Source: Lysobacterales bacterium 15-68-25 (GTDB lineage: Bacteria; Pseudomonadota; Gammaproteobacteria; Xanthomonadales; Rhodanobacteraceae). From it: 64,000 nt of DNA. How positions within the stretch are numbered: position 1 is the stretch's first letter; each line of letters opens with the position of its first letter. The notes beneath the pieces were generated by a model that saw nothing but the letters and a program-made list of their open reading frames with translations, was not told the DNA's origin and did not search any database. The position numbers were made by a program, and so were the translations under genes. The DNA lies in the NCBI GenBank assembly GCA_002279065.1, contig NCKB01000007.1, forward strand, positions 186,001 through 250,000. Direction: 5' to 3'. This document shows, in pieces, positions 38,457 through 46,865 of the stretch.

Positions 38457-40208
38457 ATGAGGCAGAGCCTGCCGGGAACGATCGCCGCCAGGGGCATGTG
38501 CCTGGGCCGTGCACGGCTGGTGCAGCCCAGCCGCTATGCGGTGGACAATCGCCCGCTGGGCGAGGAAGAGGTCGAGGAGGAACTCGACCGCCTGCACCTG
38601 GCGCTGGAGACCGCCCGACAGGAGCTGCGCGACCTGCGCACCAAGCTGCACGGGGCGCTGGCCCGCGAAGTCAACGAATTCATCGACGCGCACACCCTGC
38701 TGCTGGACGACCCCGAGCTGCTGCGTGGTCTGGACGACATGGTCCGCATCGGCCACTACCGCGCCGGCGCCGCGCTGAAGAAGCAGCGCGACCGCATCGC
38801 CGCGGTGTTCGAGGCGATGGACGACCCTTACCTTCGCAGCCGCCGCGAGGACGTCGACCAGGTGATCAGCCGGGTGATCTCCGCACTGCAGCGGCAGACC
38901 ACCGAAGAGGAACGCAAGCTGGCCGCGCGCGTCGGCGAGATCCTCGTCGCCGACACCATCGCGCCGGGCGACATGGCGCACCTCGCCGGTCATGGCCTGC
39001 TCGGCGTGATCACCAGCTCCGGCAGCCCGTATTCGCACAGCGCGATCCTGGCCCGCAGCCTCGACCTGCCGATGCTGGTGGGCACGCGCGACGCGCTGTC
39101 GAGCATCCACGATGACGATCTGATCCTGCTCGACGTCGAACAGGGCGAGGCGATCGTCCACCCCACCGCGCAGGACCTGGCTCGCTACCGCGCCTGGCAG
39201 CGCGAGGCGGCGCAGGAGGGCCGGCGACTGGCCAAGCTGGCCAACGCCCCCTCGCGCACCCGCGACGGCATCGACATCCGGCTGCTGGCCAACGCCGAGT
39301 CCGCCGCCGACGTGGCGATGGCGCGTGCGCGTGGCGCCGACGGCGTCGGCCTGTACCGCACCGAATTCCTGTTCCTGCGCCACAAGGGCTTGCCGAGCGA
39401 GGAGGAACAGTTCATCGCCTACCGCGATCTGGTGATGGGCATGGGTGGCCTGCCGGTGACCATCCGCACGCTGGACCTGGGTGCCGACAAGGCCGATGCC
39501 GCAGGTATCGCCCTGCGCGGCGAGGACAACCCCGCGCTGGGCGTGCGTGGCGTGCGCCTGTCGCTGCGCCACCCGGCGGTGTTCACCACGCAGATCCGCG
39601 CCATCCTGCGCGCCGCCTGCTACGGCCCGATGCGGGTGCTGGTGCCGATGGTGACCCAGCCGGACGAGCTGATCGCGGTGCGCACCCTGTTCAAGCTCGC
39701 CCGCCAGGAGCTGAAGCAGGAGGGTGTGGACCTGCCCGAGAAACTCCCGCTGGGCGCGATGATCGAGGTGCCCGCCGCCGCCATCAACGTCCGCGCGCTG
39801 CTCGAGTACGCCGACTTCCTCGCCATCGGCACCAACGACCTGGCCCAGTACGTGCTGGCCGCCGACCGCGGCAACGATGCGCTGGAGAACGTCTACAACC
39901 CGCTCAATCCGGCCCTGCTGCGGCTGATCTGCCATGTCATCAGCGCCGGCCGGCGGGTGGGCAAGTCGGTGAGCCTGTGCGGCGAGATCGGTGGCGACCT
40001 GAATTTCACCGCGCTGCTGCTGGCGCTGGGCCTGTGCGAGTTCAGTATGCACCCGAGCCAGTTGCTGCAGGTGCGCGACCGGCTGGGCGAACTGGACCAC
40101 GGTGCGTTGCGGCGCATGGCCCCGAAACTGATCCGCGCGCATACCCACGAGCAGGTGGAAGCCCTGCTCGCCACGCTCGACGTCCCGGCGCCAGCCTTGC
40201 CCGCCTGA
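38457..40208 (+). CDS. ptsI: PTS enzyme I (phosphoenolpyruvate-protein phosphotransferase)
   Basis: EI, 583 residues: takes phosphate from PEP and passes it to HPr His15. The phosphoacceptor is His194 in GSPYSHSAILARSL; the surrounding sequence differs from the more usual GGRTSHTAIMAR. The PEP-binding domain shows VGLYRTEFLFL, RTLDLGADK, LGAMIEVPAAA, IGTNDLAQYVLAADRGN and the active-site Cys in VSLCGEIGGDLN. All catalytic residues appear present. The ATG at 38457 follows GGAGGAGG closely. It ends the plus-strand phosphorelay cluster; LysR is convergent. Confidence 0.94.
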   Translation: MRQSLPGTIAARGMCLGRARLVQPSRYAVDNRPLGEEEVEEELDRLHLALETARQELRDLRTKLHGALAREVNEFIDAHTLLLDDPELLRGLDDMVRIGHYRAGAALKKQRDRIAAVFEAMDDPYLRSRREDVDQVISRVISALQRQTTEEERKLAARVGEILVADTIAPGDMAHLAGHGLLGVITSSGSPYSHSAILARSLDLPMLVGTRDALSSIHDDDLILLDVEQGEAIVHPTAQDLARYRAWQREAAQEGRRLAKLANAPSRTRDGIDIRLLANAESAADVAMARARGADGVGLYRTEFLFLRHKGLPSEEEQFIAYRDLVMGMGGLPVTIRTLDLGADKADAAGIALRGEDNPALGVRGVRLSLRHPAVFTTQIRAILRAACYGPMRVLVPMVTQPDELIAVRTLFKLARQELKQEGVDLPEKLPLGAMIEVPAAAINVRALLEYADFLAIGTNDLAQYVLAADRGNDALENVYNPLNPALLRLICHVISAGRRVGKSVSLCGEIGGDLNFTALLLALGLCEFSMHPSQLLQVRDRLGELDHGALRRMAPKLIRAHTHEQVEALLATLDVPAPALPA

Positions 40209-40233
40209 AAACCCCGGGAATCCAGCCCCCGAC

Positions 40234-41106
40234 TCAGAGCGACCGCAGGAACGCCTCCATAGCCGCGCCGCGATACTTCTGCCGGTGCAGCAGGATCGAC
40301 AGCTGACGGGTCAGGTCGAGGAACGGCGTGTGCAGCACCTTCAGGCGACCTGCCGCCACCGCATCGGTCACCGCCACCTCCGGCAGGCAGGCGATGCCCA
40401 GGCCCGCGACGACGGCCTGCTTGATCGCCTCGATCTGGTCCAGCTCCAGTACGGTCAGCCCGGACGGCAGCTGGCCCAGCGCCCGCTCGCTCAGCGCGCG
40501 CGTGGCCGACCCGGGCTCGCGCAGCACCCAGCGCGCACCGGCGAAGTGCTCGGCGGCCAGCCGCCTGCGCTGCGCCAGCGGATGGTCCGGACGGGCGCAC
40601 ACCACCAGGGTATCGGTACGCCAGGGGCGCACCTCCAGCTGCGGATGGGTGACCGGCCCTTCCACGCAACCCACGTCCAGACCGTGCTCGAGCATCGCCG
40701 AGGCGATGGTTTCGGTATTGGCCACACGCAGTCGGATCGTCACCTGCGGATGTGCCTCGACGAAGTGCCCAAGCAATTCGCCGACGCGATAGTTGCCCAC
40801 CGTGTTGCTGGTGCCGACGCGCAGCTCGCCGCCCAGTGCGGCGTCGCCCCCGCCATGACGACCGAACTCGGCGTAGCGCTCGAGCAGCTCCTGCGCCAGC
40901 GGCAGCAACTCGCGACCGCGGGGATTGAGATGCAACCGCCCCCGCTCGCGGTCGAAGACCGGCGCGCCGAGCTGATGTTCCATGTCACGCAACGCCATGC
41001 TCGCGGCAGGCTGCGTCAGGTGCAGCCGTTCGGCCGCGGCGCGCACGCTGCCCAGCGTGGCGACGTGCACGAATACCTCGAGTTGGCGGGGGCTGATGTT
41101 GATCAT
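40234..41106 (-). CDS. LysR-family regulator, YeiE-like
   Basis: A 290-residue LysR regulator, HTH at residues 18-37 (GSVRAAAERLHLTQPAASMALRDME), effector domain with GTSNTVGNYRVGELLGHFVEAHPQVTIRLRVANTE and a LDQIEAIKQAVVAGLGIACLPEVAV segment. This is the YeiE/CysL-like group. It is divergent from a YeiH-family putative sulfate exporter, as in the E. coli yeiE-yeiH pair, so control of that exporter in response to sulfite or a related sulfur signal is a fair inference. It is convergent with ptsI, separated by 25 bp. Confidence 0.88.
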   Translation of the reverse strand: MINISPRQLEVFVHVATLGSVRAAAERLHLTQPAASMALRDMEHQLGAPVFDRERGRLHLNPRGRELLPLAQELLERYAEFGRHGGGDAALGGELRVGTSNTVGNYRVGELLGHFVEAHPQVTIRLRVANTETIASAMLEHGLDVGCVEGPVTHPQLEVRPWRTDTLVVCARPDHPLAQRRRLAAEHFAGARWVLREPGSATRALSERALGQLPSGLTVLELDQIEAIKQAVVAGLGIACLPEVAVTDAVAAGRLKVLHTPFLDLTRQLSILLHRQKYRGAAMEAFLRSL

Positions 41107-41197
41107 CAGCGGTACTTATACATCAACTAAGTTATCCAAAGTTTTCTTGAACATTCGTCACTGGGATCATGGCGCCAATTCCTCCGGAACCACTGCC
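41107..41197. promoter_or_regulatory. Divergent promoter region, LysR / yeiH
   Basis: This AT-rich 91-bp gap carries AACT-A-AGTT (41125-41133), extending imperfectly to 41122-41136, a likely LysR-binding dyad. The position, close to the LysR start, fits autoregulation plus activation of yeiH (inference). Confidence 0.4.
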
Positions 41198-42235
41198 ATG
41201 ACCACCTCCCATGCCCCCGCCAACGCGACGCCCGCCGCCTCGCCCAGCCTGGCGGCGCGCCTGCCCGGCCTGCTGCTTACCCTGGTCATCGCCATCGCAG
41301 CGTACTTCCTCGGCCAGCGTTTCCGCCTCGTCGGCGGGCCGGTGATCGGCATCGTGCTGGGCATCGTCATCGCCAACGCGATCAGCCTGCCCGCCCGCCT
41401 GCGCCCCGGCATCCAGTTTGCCTCCAAGCAGGTGCTGCAGTGGTCGATCATCGCTCTCGGCTTCGGCCTGAGCCTGGACCAGGTGGCCAAGACCGGCCTG
41501 CAGTCGCTGTCGGTGACCCTGGTGACGATGAGCGTGGCGTTCGTCTCCGCCTGGGCGCTTGGTCGCTGGCTGCGCGTGCACGACGACCTGAAGATCCTGA
41601 TCGGCGTGGGCACCGCGATCTGCGGCGGCTCGGCGATCGCCGCGGTGACGCCGATCCTGCGCCCGGACGAGCACGACACCGCGTTCGCGATCTCCACCAT
41701 CTTCCTGTTCAACCTGGTCGCGGTGCTGCTGTTCCCGTTGCTCGGCCATCTGCTGCACCTGTCTGACCTCGGCTTCGGCATGTGGGCAGGCACGGCGATC
41801 AACGACACCTCGTCGGTGGTGGCCGCCGGCTACAGCTACAGCCGCACGGCCGGCGACTTCGCCACCATCGTCAAGCTGACCCGCGCCACCCTGATCATCC
41901 CGGTGTGCATCGCGCTGGCGATCGCCGTGGCGGTGCGCGAGAAGCGTCGCGGCGGCAGCGACTTCAAGCTGTCGCGCATCTTCCCGTGGTTCATCCTGTG
42001 GTTCCTGGTCGCCTCGGCCGTGCGCTCGGCCGGCTTCGTCCCCGCCGCGCTGCAGGCCCCGCTGCACGAGGCCGCCGAGTTCCTGATCGTGGTCGCCCTG
42101 ACCGCGGTGGGCCTGTCGGCCAACCTGCGCCGCATGGCCTCGACCGGCGTGCGTCCGATCCTGCTCGGGCTGGGCGTGTGGGCGGCCGTGGCGGTGAGCA
42201 GCCTCGCGGTGCAGCTGGTGATGGGCCAGCTCTGA
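41198..42235 (+). CDS. YeiH family putative sulfate exporter
   Basis: A 345-residue integral membrane protein (UPF0324, YeiH) with about ten hydrophobic segments. Conserved signatures: GPVIGIVLGIVIAN, KQVLQWSIIALGFGLSLDQVA, GVGTAICGGSAIAAVTPILRPDEHDTAFAISTIFLFN and GMWAGTAINDTSSVVAAGYSYS. The family is annotated as putative sulfate exporters; direct biochemical proof is thin. ATG at 41198, a normal short N-terminus. Divergent from its likely LysR regulator. Confidence 0.9.
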   Translation: MTTSHAPANATPAASPSLAARLPGLLLTLVIAIAAYFLGQRFRLVGGPVIGIVLGIVIANAISLPARLRPGIQFASKQVLQWSIIALGFGLSLDQVAKTGLQSLSVTLVTMSVAFVSAWALGRWLRVHDDLKILIGVGTAICGGSAIAAVTPILRPDEHDTAFAISTIFLFNLVAVLLFPLLGHLLHLSDLGFGMWAGTAINDTSSVVAAGYSYSRTAGDFATIVKLTRATLIIPVCIALAIAVAVREKRRGGSDFKLSRIFPWFILWFLVASAVRSAGFVPAALQAPLHEAAEFLIVVALTAVGLSANLRRMASTGVRPILLGLGVWAAVAVSSLAVQLVMGQL

Positions 42236-42242
42236 TCCCCAG

Positions 42243-43124
42243 CTAGCGGCTGCGGAACACGACGGGCCGGTGCCGATCGCACGGCCCGTCGGCGCGCAGC
42301 CAGGCTTCGCCCACCACCACCTCCGTGCAGGGCCCGAGCGTGCACAGGCGGATCGGGCGACGCTCCGCCTCCCCGCGCAGGCGATCGAGTACCCGGCGCA
42401 GCAACGCACCCGAGACCGGCGTGTAGAGATAGAACACGGTGCCTTCGCCAAGGTCCGCCTCGCAGAGATCGCCCTGCACGAACGCGGCACGGTCAAGCCC
42501 GAGATCGGCGGCACGGGCCCGCGCGGCCACCACGTAGGCCGCCTGCCATTCGATACCGATGCAGCGCGCCGGCGTGCAGATCGCCGCCAGCAGGGGCACA
42601 TGCCCCAGGCCGGCTCCCAGATCCATCAATACGTCGTCGGGGCCGAGTCGCAGCTGTCCGAGCGAGTCGAAGATGTGTCGCGCGGGCGTCGGCTGGTAGA
42701 ACACCATATCCGTCCCCAGCGGCTGCAGGGCCGTTTCGCCGGGGGCGAGTTCGAGCACCCCGCCGATGAGCGCGTCGAGGGCGTCGTAGCGGTCGCTGGA
42801 TGGCACCTGGCCGGCACCCGACACTGTACCGGAGCGGACCAGGCCGAGCAGCGCGTCACACCCTCCACCGCGCCGTATCGACTCACGCACCGTTCCGTGC
42901 AGCGCATGATCGACCGCCTGCAGCCGTGCCTCCAGCACATCGAACCGTCGCGACAGCGTGCGATCGTCCGATGCGTCGACCACGGTCCGCCACGCGTCGA
43001 GCTGGTCGAGCACCTCGTCGCGCTCGCGCCAGCGGGCAGGCTCCACCAGCCAGGCGTCCCGCTGGATCCGGGCCAGCCAGCCGGCGAGCGGCTCGCCCTC
43101 TCGCGGCTCGGCGTCATCCGCCAT
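42243..43124 (-). CDS. SAM-dependent methyltransferase-like protein
   Basis: A 293-residue soluble protein with a Rossmann-type SAM-binding motif (VLMDLGAGLGHVPLLAAI) in the second half, followed by acidic CIGIEWQAAYVVAARARAADLG and FVQGDLCEADLGEGTVFYLYTPVSG. The N-terminal 130 residues are helical and unlike known methyltransferases. The substrate is not known. The ATG at 43124 is preferred to a GTG at 43133. It lies 19 bp downstream of tsaB on the same strand, ending a creD-side cluster, and is convergent with yeiH. Confidence 0.7.
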   Translation of the reverse strand: MADDAEPREGEPLAGWLARIQRDAWLVEPARWRERDEVLDQLDAWRTVVDASDDRTLSRRFDVLEARLQAVDHALHGTVRESIRRGGGCDALLGLVRSGTVSGAGQVPSSDRYDALDALIGGVLELAPGETALQPLGTDMVFYQPTPARHIFDSLGQLRLGPDDVLMDLGAGLGHVPLLAAICTPARCIGIEWQAAYVVAARARAADLGLDRAAFVQGDLCEADLGEGTVFYLYTPVSGALLRRVLDRLRGEAERRPIRLCTLGPCTEVVVGEAWLRADGPCDRHRPVVFRSR

Positions 43125-43143
43125 GTGCGGCACGCGGCGGGAC

Positions 43144-43842
43144 CTACGCCCGCCCCTGCTCCACCAGGGTCAACGCGACCTTGTCGCGCAAGTAGACCGG
43201 CAGGGCCTGCTCGGGCGGCAGCAGGTGGCCGAGCGCGGCCTCCTGTACGGCCAGCCGCGCCACGTGCGCGGCCTGGGGGTAATGCGCGCCTCCCGCGGAC
43301 ACCAGCCGCTTGCCGGCGAGACGATCGGCGATCGCCGCGTGATACGTGGCCCAGCCGCTGCCGACCACCTGCCACGCATCGGCATCCGGCAGGACCAGCG
43401 CGTCGGCTGTGGTGACACGCTCTTCATCCAGCGGCTCGAGGCCGCCGCGACCATCGCGGCGGTAGCAGGCGGCGTAGACCTCGCCCATGCGCGCATCGAT
43501 CACGGCGAGGATCGCCGTCCCGGCGTCGTCTTCCGGCGCTTCCAGCGCCAGTGCCGCCAGCGAGGAGACGGTGATCACCGGCCGGTCCAGCGCCAGCGCC
43601 ATGCCCTGCGCCAGCGAGATGCCCAGCCGCACGCCGGTGAACGCGCCGGGTCCGCGCCCCACCGCGACGGCGTCCAGGGCGTGCCGGCCGAGACCGGCCT
43701 CGGCCAGCAGGGCCTCGGCCATCGGCAGCACCAGTTCGGCGTGGCGGCGCGGGGCCAGTTCAGTGCGCGCGATCAGGCTGTCGCCGTGCACCAGCGCGAC
43801 GGAACAGGATTCGGTGGAGGTTTCGAGAGCGAGCAGGTTCAT
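43144..43842 (-). CDS. tsaB: tRNA t6A synthesis protein TsaB
   Basis: A 232-residue ASKHA-fold protein that partners TsaD (with TsaE and TsaC) in making N6-threonylcarbamoyladenosine at tRNA position 37. Motifs: LLALETSTESCSVALVHGDSL at the N-terminus and VGRGPGAFTGVRLGISLAQGMALALDRPV; the C-terminal part is the usual TsaB type. The start ATG overlaps the upstream creD stop by 4 bases, so the two genes are coupled although their functions are unrelated. Confidence 0.94.
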   Translation of the reverse strand: MNLLALETSTESCSVALVHGDSLIARTELAPRRHAELVLPMAEALLAEAGLGRHALDAVAVGRGPGAFTGVRLGISLAQGMALALDRPVITVSSLAALALEAPEDDAGTAILAVIDARMGEVYAACYRRDGRGGLEPLDEERVTTADALVLPDADAWQVVGSGWATYHAAIADRLAGKRLVSAGGAHYPQAAHVARLAVQEAALGHLLPPEQALPVYLRDKVALTLVEQGRA

Positions 43843-45167
43843 GGACGCTCCATGATACCGGGGCCAGCGGCGTACCAGTCGATCCGGCGGGTCAGGTACA
43901 TGGTCAGCGCCACCGCAGCCAGCAGCACGAACGAGCCGATCAGCAGCGCGTACTGCTCCGCTGCGATCAGGCCGTAGAGGATCGCGTAGACCAGTGCCAG
44001 CGCCGCGCCGAGGATCAGGCCTGCCCGCCTTGCGCGCAGCACCGCCGCGGCGTAGCCGCCCACGATGCCCACCACGCTGAGCGCAGCCACCGCGTAGGCC
44101 GCGGCGAAGGCGATCTGCTCGGACAGCGCCAGCAGCACCACGTAGAACGTCGCCAGCGCGGCACCGACCATCAGGTACTGCACCGGATGCACGCGCAGCC
44201 GGCGCAGCACCTCGACCAGGAAGAACGCCAGAAAGGTCGCACCGATGAACAGCACACCGTATTTCCCGGCGCGCAGGTTGCGCTGGTACACGTCCACCGG
44301 CTGGTACAGCTGCACGCCGAATGCGGCATCGCGCAGGGCGTCCTCGGCACGGACATCGCCGTCGCGCCAGTGCTGGCCGAAGCTGCGGTTGAGATCGAGT
44401 ACCCGCCAGTGCGCGTCGAACCCGTCGGCCGTGACCAAACGCTCCATCGGCAGCGCCGCACCGGTGAAGCTCGGATCCGGCCAGGGCGCCTTCACGTGCA
44501 CGTCGGTGGTACGTGCCAGTGGCAGCCAGGACATCGACCCGGTGCCGGCCAGGTGCAGGGTCATCGAGAACGTGATCGGCTGGTCGCCCAGCGCATCGAG
44601 GTCGAGCGGGATCACCACGCTGGCCAGCCCGCCCAGTTGCCGCGCGGAGGAACGGAAGCGCGCCGGCAGCCCATTGATCTTCAGCTCATCCACACCCTGC
44701 AAGCCACGCAGGTCGCCAAGCGGCAGCTGCAGCTCCGCCTGCTGCCCCTGCCAGGTGCCAGCGGCCTCGCGGCGGAACTGCGCCAGGTCCTGTGCCGTGA
44801 AGCGCCCGGCCAGCTTCACCGTCGAGGCGAACGCCGGCACCCGGTAGATGCCGTACTGGCGCACGTCGACCCGCAGGGTGGAATCGACTTGCGCCTCGTC
44901 GGGCAGCACGATCTCGGTGCCGCCGCGCCAGCGCGACTGGCCGCTGCTGTCCGGTTCCGCCGGGATCCGCAACGGCACGGCCAGCACCAGTCCACCCAGC
45001 ACCTGCCGCCCGCCCCAACCCTGCGCCACCTGTGCCGCCGCCTGGTCGCGCATCTGCTCGCGCTCGGCGACCAGTCCGCGCACCTGCGCCAGCGGAATCA
45101 GCATCACCAGCGCCAGCAAGCCGATCCCGGCCACCCTGGCGGTGACCGTCTGTGTCCATCCACGCAT
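43839..45167 (-). CDS. creD: Inner-membrane protein CreD
   Basis: A 442-residue CreD family protein: an N-terminal membrane helix, a large periplasmic beta-rich domain (SRWRGGTEIVLPDEAQVDSTLRVDVRQYGIYRVPAFASTVKLAG and on), then about five C-terminal membrane segments (VLFIGATFLAFFLVEVLRRLRVHPVQYLMVGAALATFYVVLLALSEQIAFAAAYAVAAL). In E. coli creD is controlled by the CreBC two-component system and affects colicin E2 tolerance and envelope integrity. No creA, creB or creC is adjacent here. Start ATG 45167, with GGAGGGA 6-8 bases upstream, which separates it from the sugar porter upstream. Confidence 0.9.
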   Translation of the reverse strand: MRGWTQTVTARVAGIGLLALVMLIPLAQVRGLVAEREQMRDQAAAQVAQGWGGRQVLGGLVLAVPLRIPAEPDSSGQSRWRGGTEIVLPDEAQVDSTLRVDVRQYGIYRVPAFASTVKLAGRFTAQDLAQFRREAAGTWQGQQAELQLPLGDLRGLQGVDELKINGLPARFRSSARQLGGLASVVIPLDLDALGDQPITFSMTLHLAGTGSMSWLPLARTTDVHVKAPWPDPSFTGAALPMERLVTADGFDAHWRVLDLNRSFGQHWRDGDVRAEDALRDAAFGVQLYQPVDVYQRNLRAGKYGVLFIGATFLAFFLVEVLRRLRVHPVQYLMVGAALATFYVVLLALSEQIAFAAAYAVAALSVVGIVGGYAAAVLRARRAGLILGAALALVYAILYGLIAAEQYALLIGSFVLLAAVALTMYLTRRIDWYAAGPGIMERP

Positions 45168-45279
45168 GATCCATCCCTCCCGGAAAGCCTGCATGGGAAC
45201 AGCCAAGTCGGGCACGGCCGGGACCGTCGGTGGCAGGGAGGAGACCTGCCGCGGGCGGCTTGCCTGCACACCAAATACG

Positions 45280-45303
45280 AAGGGCCGCCCGGAGGCGGCC
45301 CTT
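45280..45303 (-). terminator. G/C-rich hairpin after the sugar porter
   Basis: AAGGGCCGCC (45280-45289) pairs with GGCGGCCCTT (45294-45303), loop CGGA, located 22 bp after the porter stop. It is a strong stem without a clean T run, so termination or mRNA 3'-end protection is possible. Confidence 0.5.
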
Positions 45304-45325
45304 GCGAGGCGAACCGTGCCGAGGC

Positions 45326-46747
45326 TCAGCCCGGCATTTCCTCCAGCTCCATGCCCTTGGTCTCGCGCACCGCCGACATCACGAAGAACAGCGAGATCAG
45401 CGCGAAGGCGGCATACAGGCCGTAGGCGAAGGTCAGGCCAATCTGCGCCAGCGCCGGGAAGGTCGAACTGATCACGAAGTTGGCCAGCCACTGCGCCGAG
45501 GCCGCCACCGCCAGCGCGATCGCGCGGATGCGGTTGGGGAACATCTCGCCCAAGAGCACCCACACCATCGGCCCCCAGCTCAGGCCGAAGAACACCACGT
45601 AGGCATTGGCCGCCACCAGCGCCACCGGGCCGACCGAGTGCGGCAGCACCAGGTCGGCGCCGCTGCCGGTTGCCTGCGAGAAACACCACGCCATCACGCC
45701 GAGGGTCACCGCCATGCCGGCCGAGCCGACCACCAGCAGCGGCTTGCGGCCGATCTTGTCGACCAGCGCGATCGCCACCAGGGTCACCAGCACGTTCACC
45801 ACCGAGGTGGCCACGGTGATGGTGAACGAGTCGGCCTCGCTGAAGCCCACCGAATGCCACAGCGTCGACGAGTAGTAGAAGATCACGTTGATGCCGACGA
45901 ACTGCTGGAACACCGACAGCAGGATGCCGACCCACACCACCGGCAGCAGGCCGGCGGTCGGACCGCGCAGATCGCGCAGGCGCGGGCGATACTCCATCTT
46001 CAGGCTGTGCGCGATGTCGCCCACCTTCTTGTCGAGCGCGCTGTCGCTGCTCATGCCGAGCACCTGGCGCAGCACGTCCTTGGCCTCGGCCAGCCGCCCC
46101 TTGGCGACCAGGTGGCGCGGCGACTCCGGCACGCCGAGCACCAGCGCGCCGTAGATCAGCGCCGGGATCACCGCCACCAGGAACATCCAGCGCCACGCGG
46201 CCAGGCCGAAGGCCAGCTTGTTCGCCGCGCCACCGGCGGCACCGGCCAGCCAGGCATCGCTGAGCAGGGCGACGAAGATGCCGAGCACGATCGCCAGCTG
46301 CTGCATCGAACCGAGGCGGCCGCGTACCCGTGCAGGCGAGACCTCGGCGATATAGGTCGGCGCGATCACCGACGCCACGCCAACGCCGATGCCGCCGACG
46401 AGGCGCCAGAAGATCAGGTCCCACACGCCGAAGGCCAGACCCGAGCCCAGCGCACTGATCGCCAGGAACAACGCCGCCACCTGCATCGTGCGCACGCGGC
46501 CGAAGCGATCGGCCAGCGAGCCGGCGTACCAGGCGCCGGCGGCCGAGCCCAGCAGGGCGCAGGACACGGTGAAACCGATCTCGCCCGCATTCAGTGCGAA
46601 CGCGCCGCGCACCGCATCCACCGCGCCGTTGATCACCGCCGTGTCGAAACCGAACAGGAAGCCGCCCAGGGCGGCCGCCGCCGCGATCACCACCACGCGC
46701 AGCGTGGCGTGCTGCTCGGCGTCGGCCGAGGTCTCCGTCGTTGCCAT
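45326..46747 (-). CDS. MFS sugar porter
   Basis: A 473-residue, twelve-segment major facilitator of the sugar porter family (proton-coupled uptake of a monosaccharide). Motifs: GFLFGFDTAVINGAVDAV, DRFGRVRTMQ between helices 2 and 3, the GRLGSMQQLAIVLGIF segment of helix 5, PESPRHLVAKGR after helix 6, QQFVGINVIFYYSSTLW at helix 7 and VDKIGRKPLLVVG between helices 8 and 9. It is closest to the xylose/galactose/glucose type, not decided. The ATG at 46747 is used. Upstream, ATACGTAT at 46816-46823 is a short palindrome with a central CG, as in LacI-type operators (weak). Confidence 0.9.
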   Translation of the reverse strand: MATTETSADAEQHATLRVVVIAAAAALGGFLFGFDTAVINGAVDAVRGAFALNAGEIGFTVSCALLGSAAGAWYAGSLADRFGRVRTMQVAALFLAISALGSGLAFGVWDLIFWRLVGGIGVGVASVIAPTYIAEVSPARVRGRLGSMQQLAIVLGIFVALLSDAWLAGAAGGAANKLAFGLAAWRWMFLVAVIPALIYGALVLGVPESPRHLVAKGRLAEAKDVLRQVLGMSSDSALDKKVGDIAHSLKMEYRPRLRDLRGPTAGLLPVVWVGILLSVFQQFVGINVIFYYSSTLWHSVGFSEADSFTITVATSVVNVLVTLVAIALVDKIGRKPLLVVGSAGMAVTLGVMAWCFSQATGSGADLVLPHSVGPVALVAANAYVVFFGLSWGPMVWVLLGEMFPNRIRAIALAVAASAQWLANFVISSTFPALAQIGLTFAYGLYAAFALISLFFVMSAVRETKGMELEEMPG

Positions 46748-46828
46748 CGTTGTTCCCACCCCTTTGTATGAAGTCCGGCCGATTCTGCGATGCGCGCACG
46801 GCGCGTTCGGCCTGAATACGTATGCATC

Positions 46829-46853
46829 CCGCACCGCACAACGATCGGTGCGG
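46829..46853 (-). terminator. Perfect 8-bp hairpin between the helicase and the sugar porter
   Basis: CCGCACCG (46829-46836) pairs with CGGTGCGG (46846-46853), loop of 9, just after the helicase stop on the minus strand. No T run follows, so it may be a weak terminator or an mRNA end structure. Confidence 0.35.
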
Positions 46854-46865
46854 CCGTCCCCTAGG

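Noticed and set aside
45168-46841. An upstream extension of the creD frame over the sugar porter, giving a 1000-residue frame
   Set aside because: The extension is a shadow of the porter in another frame; creD has its own strong GGAGGGA site and ATG at 45167.
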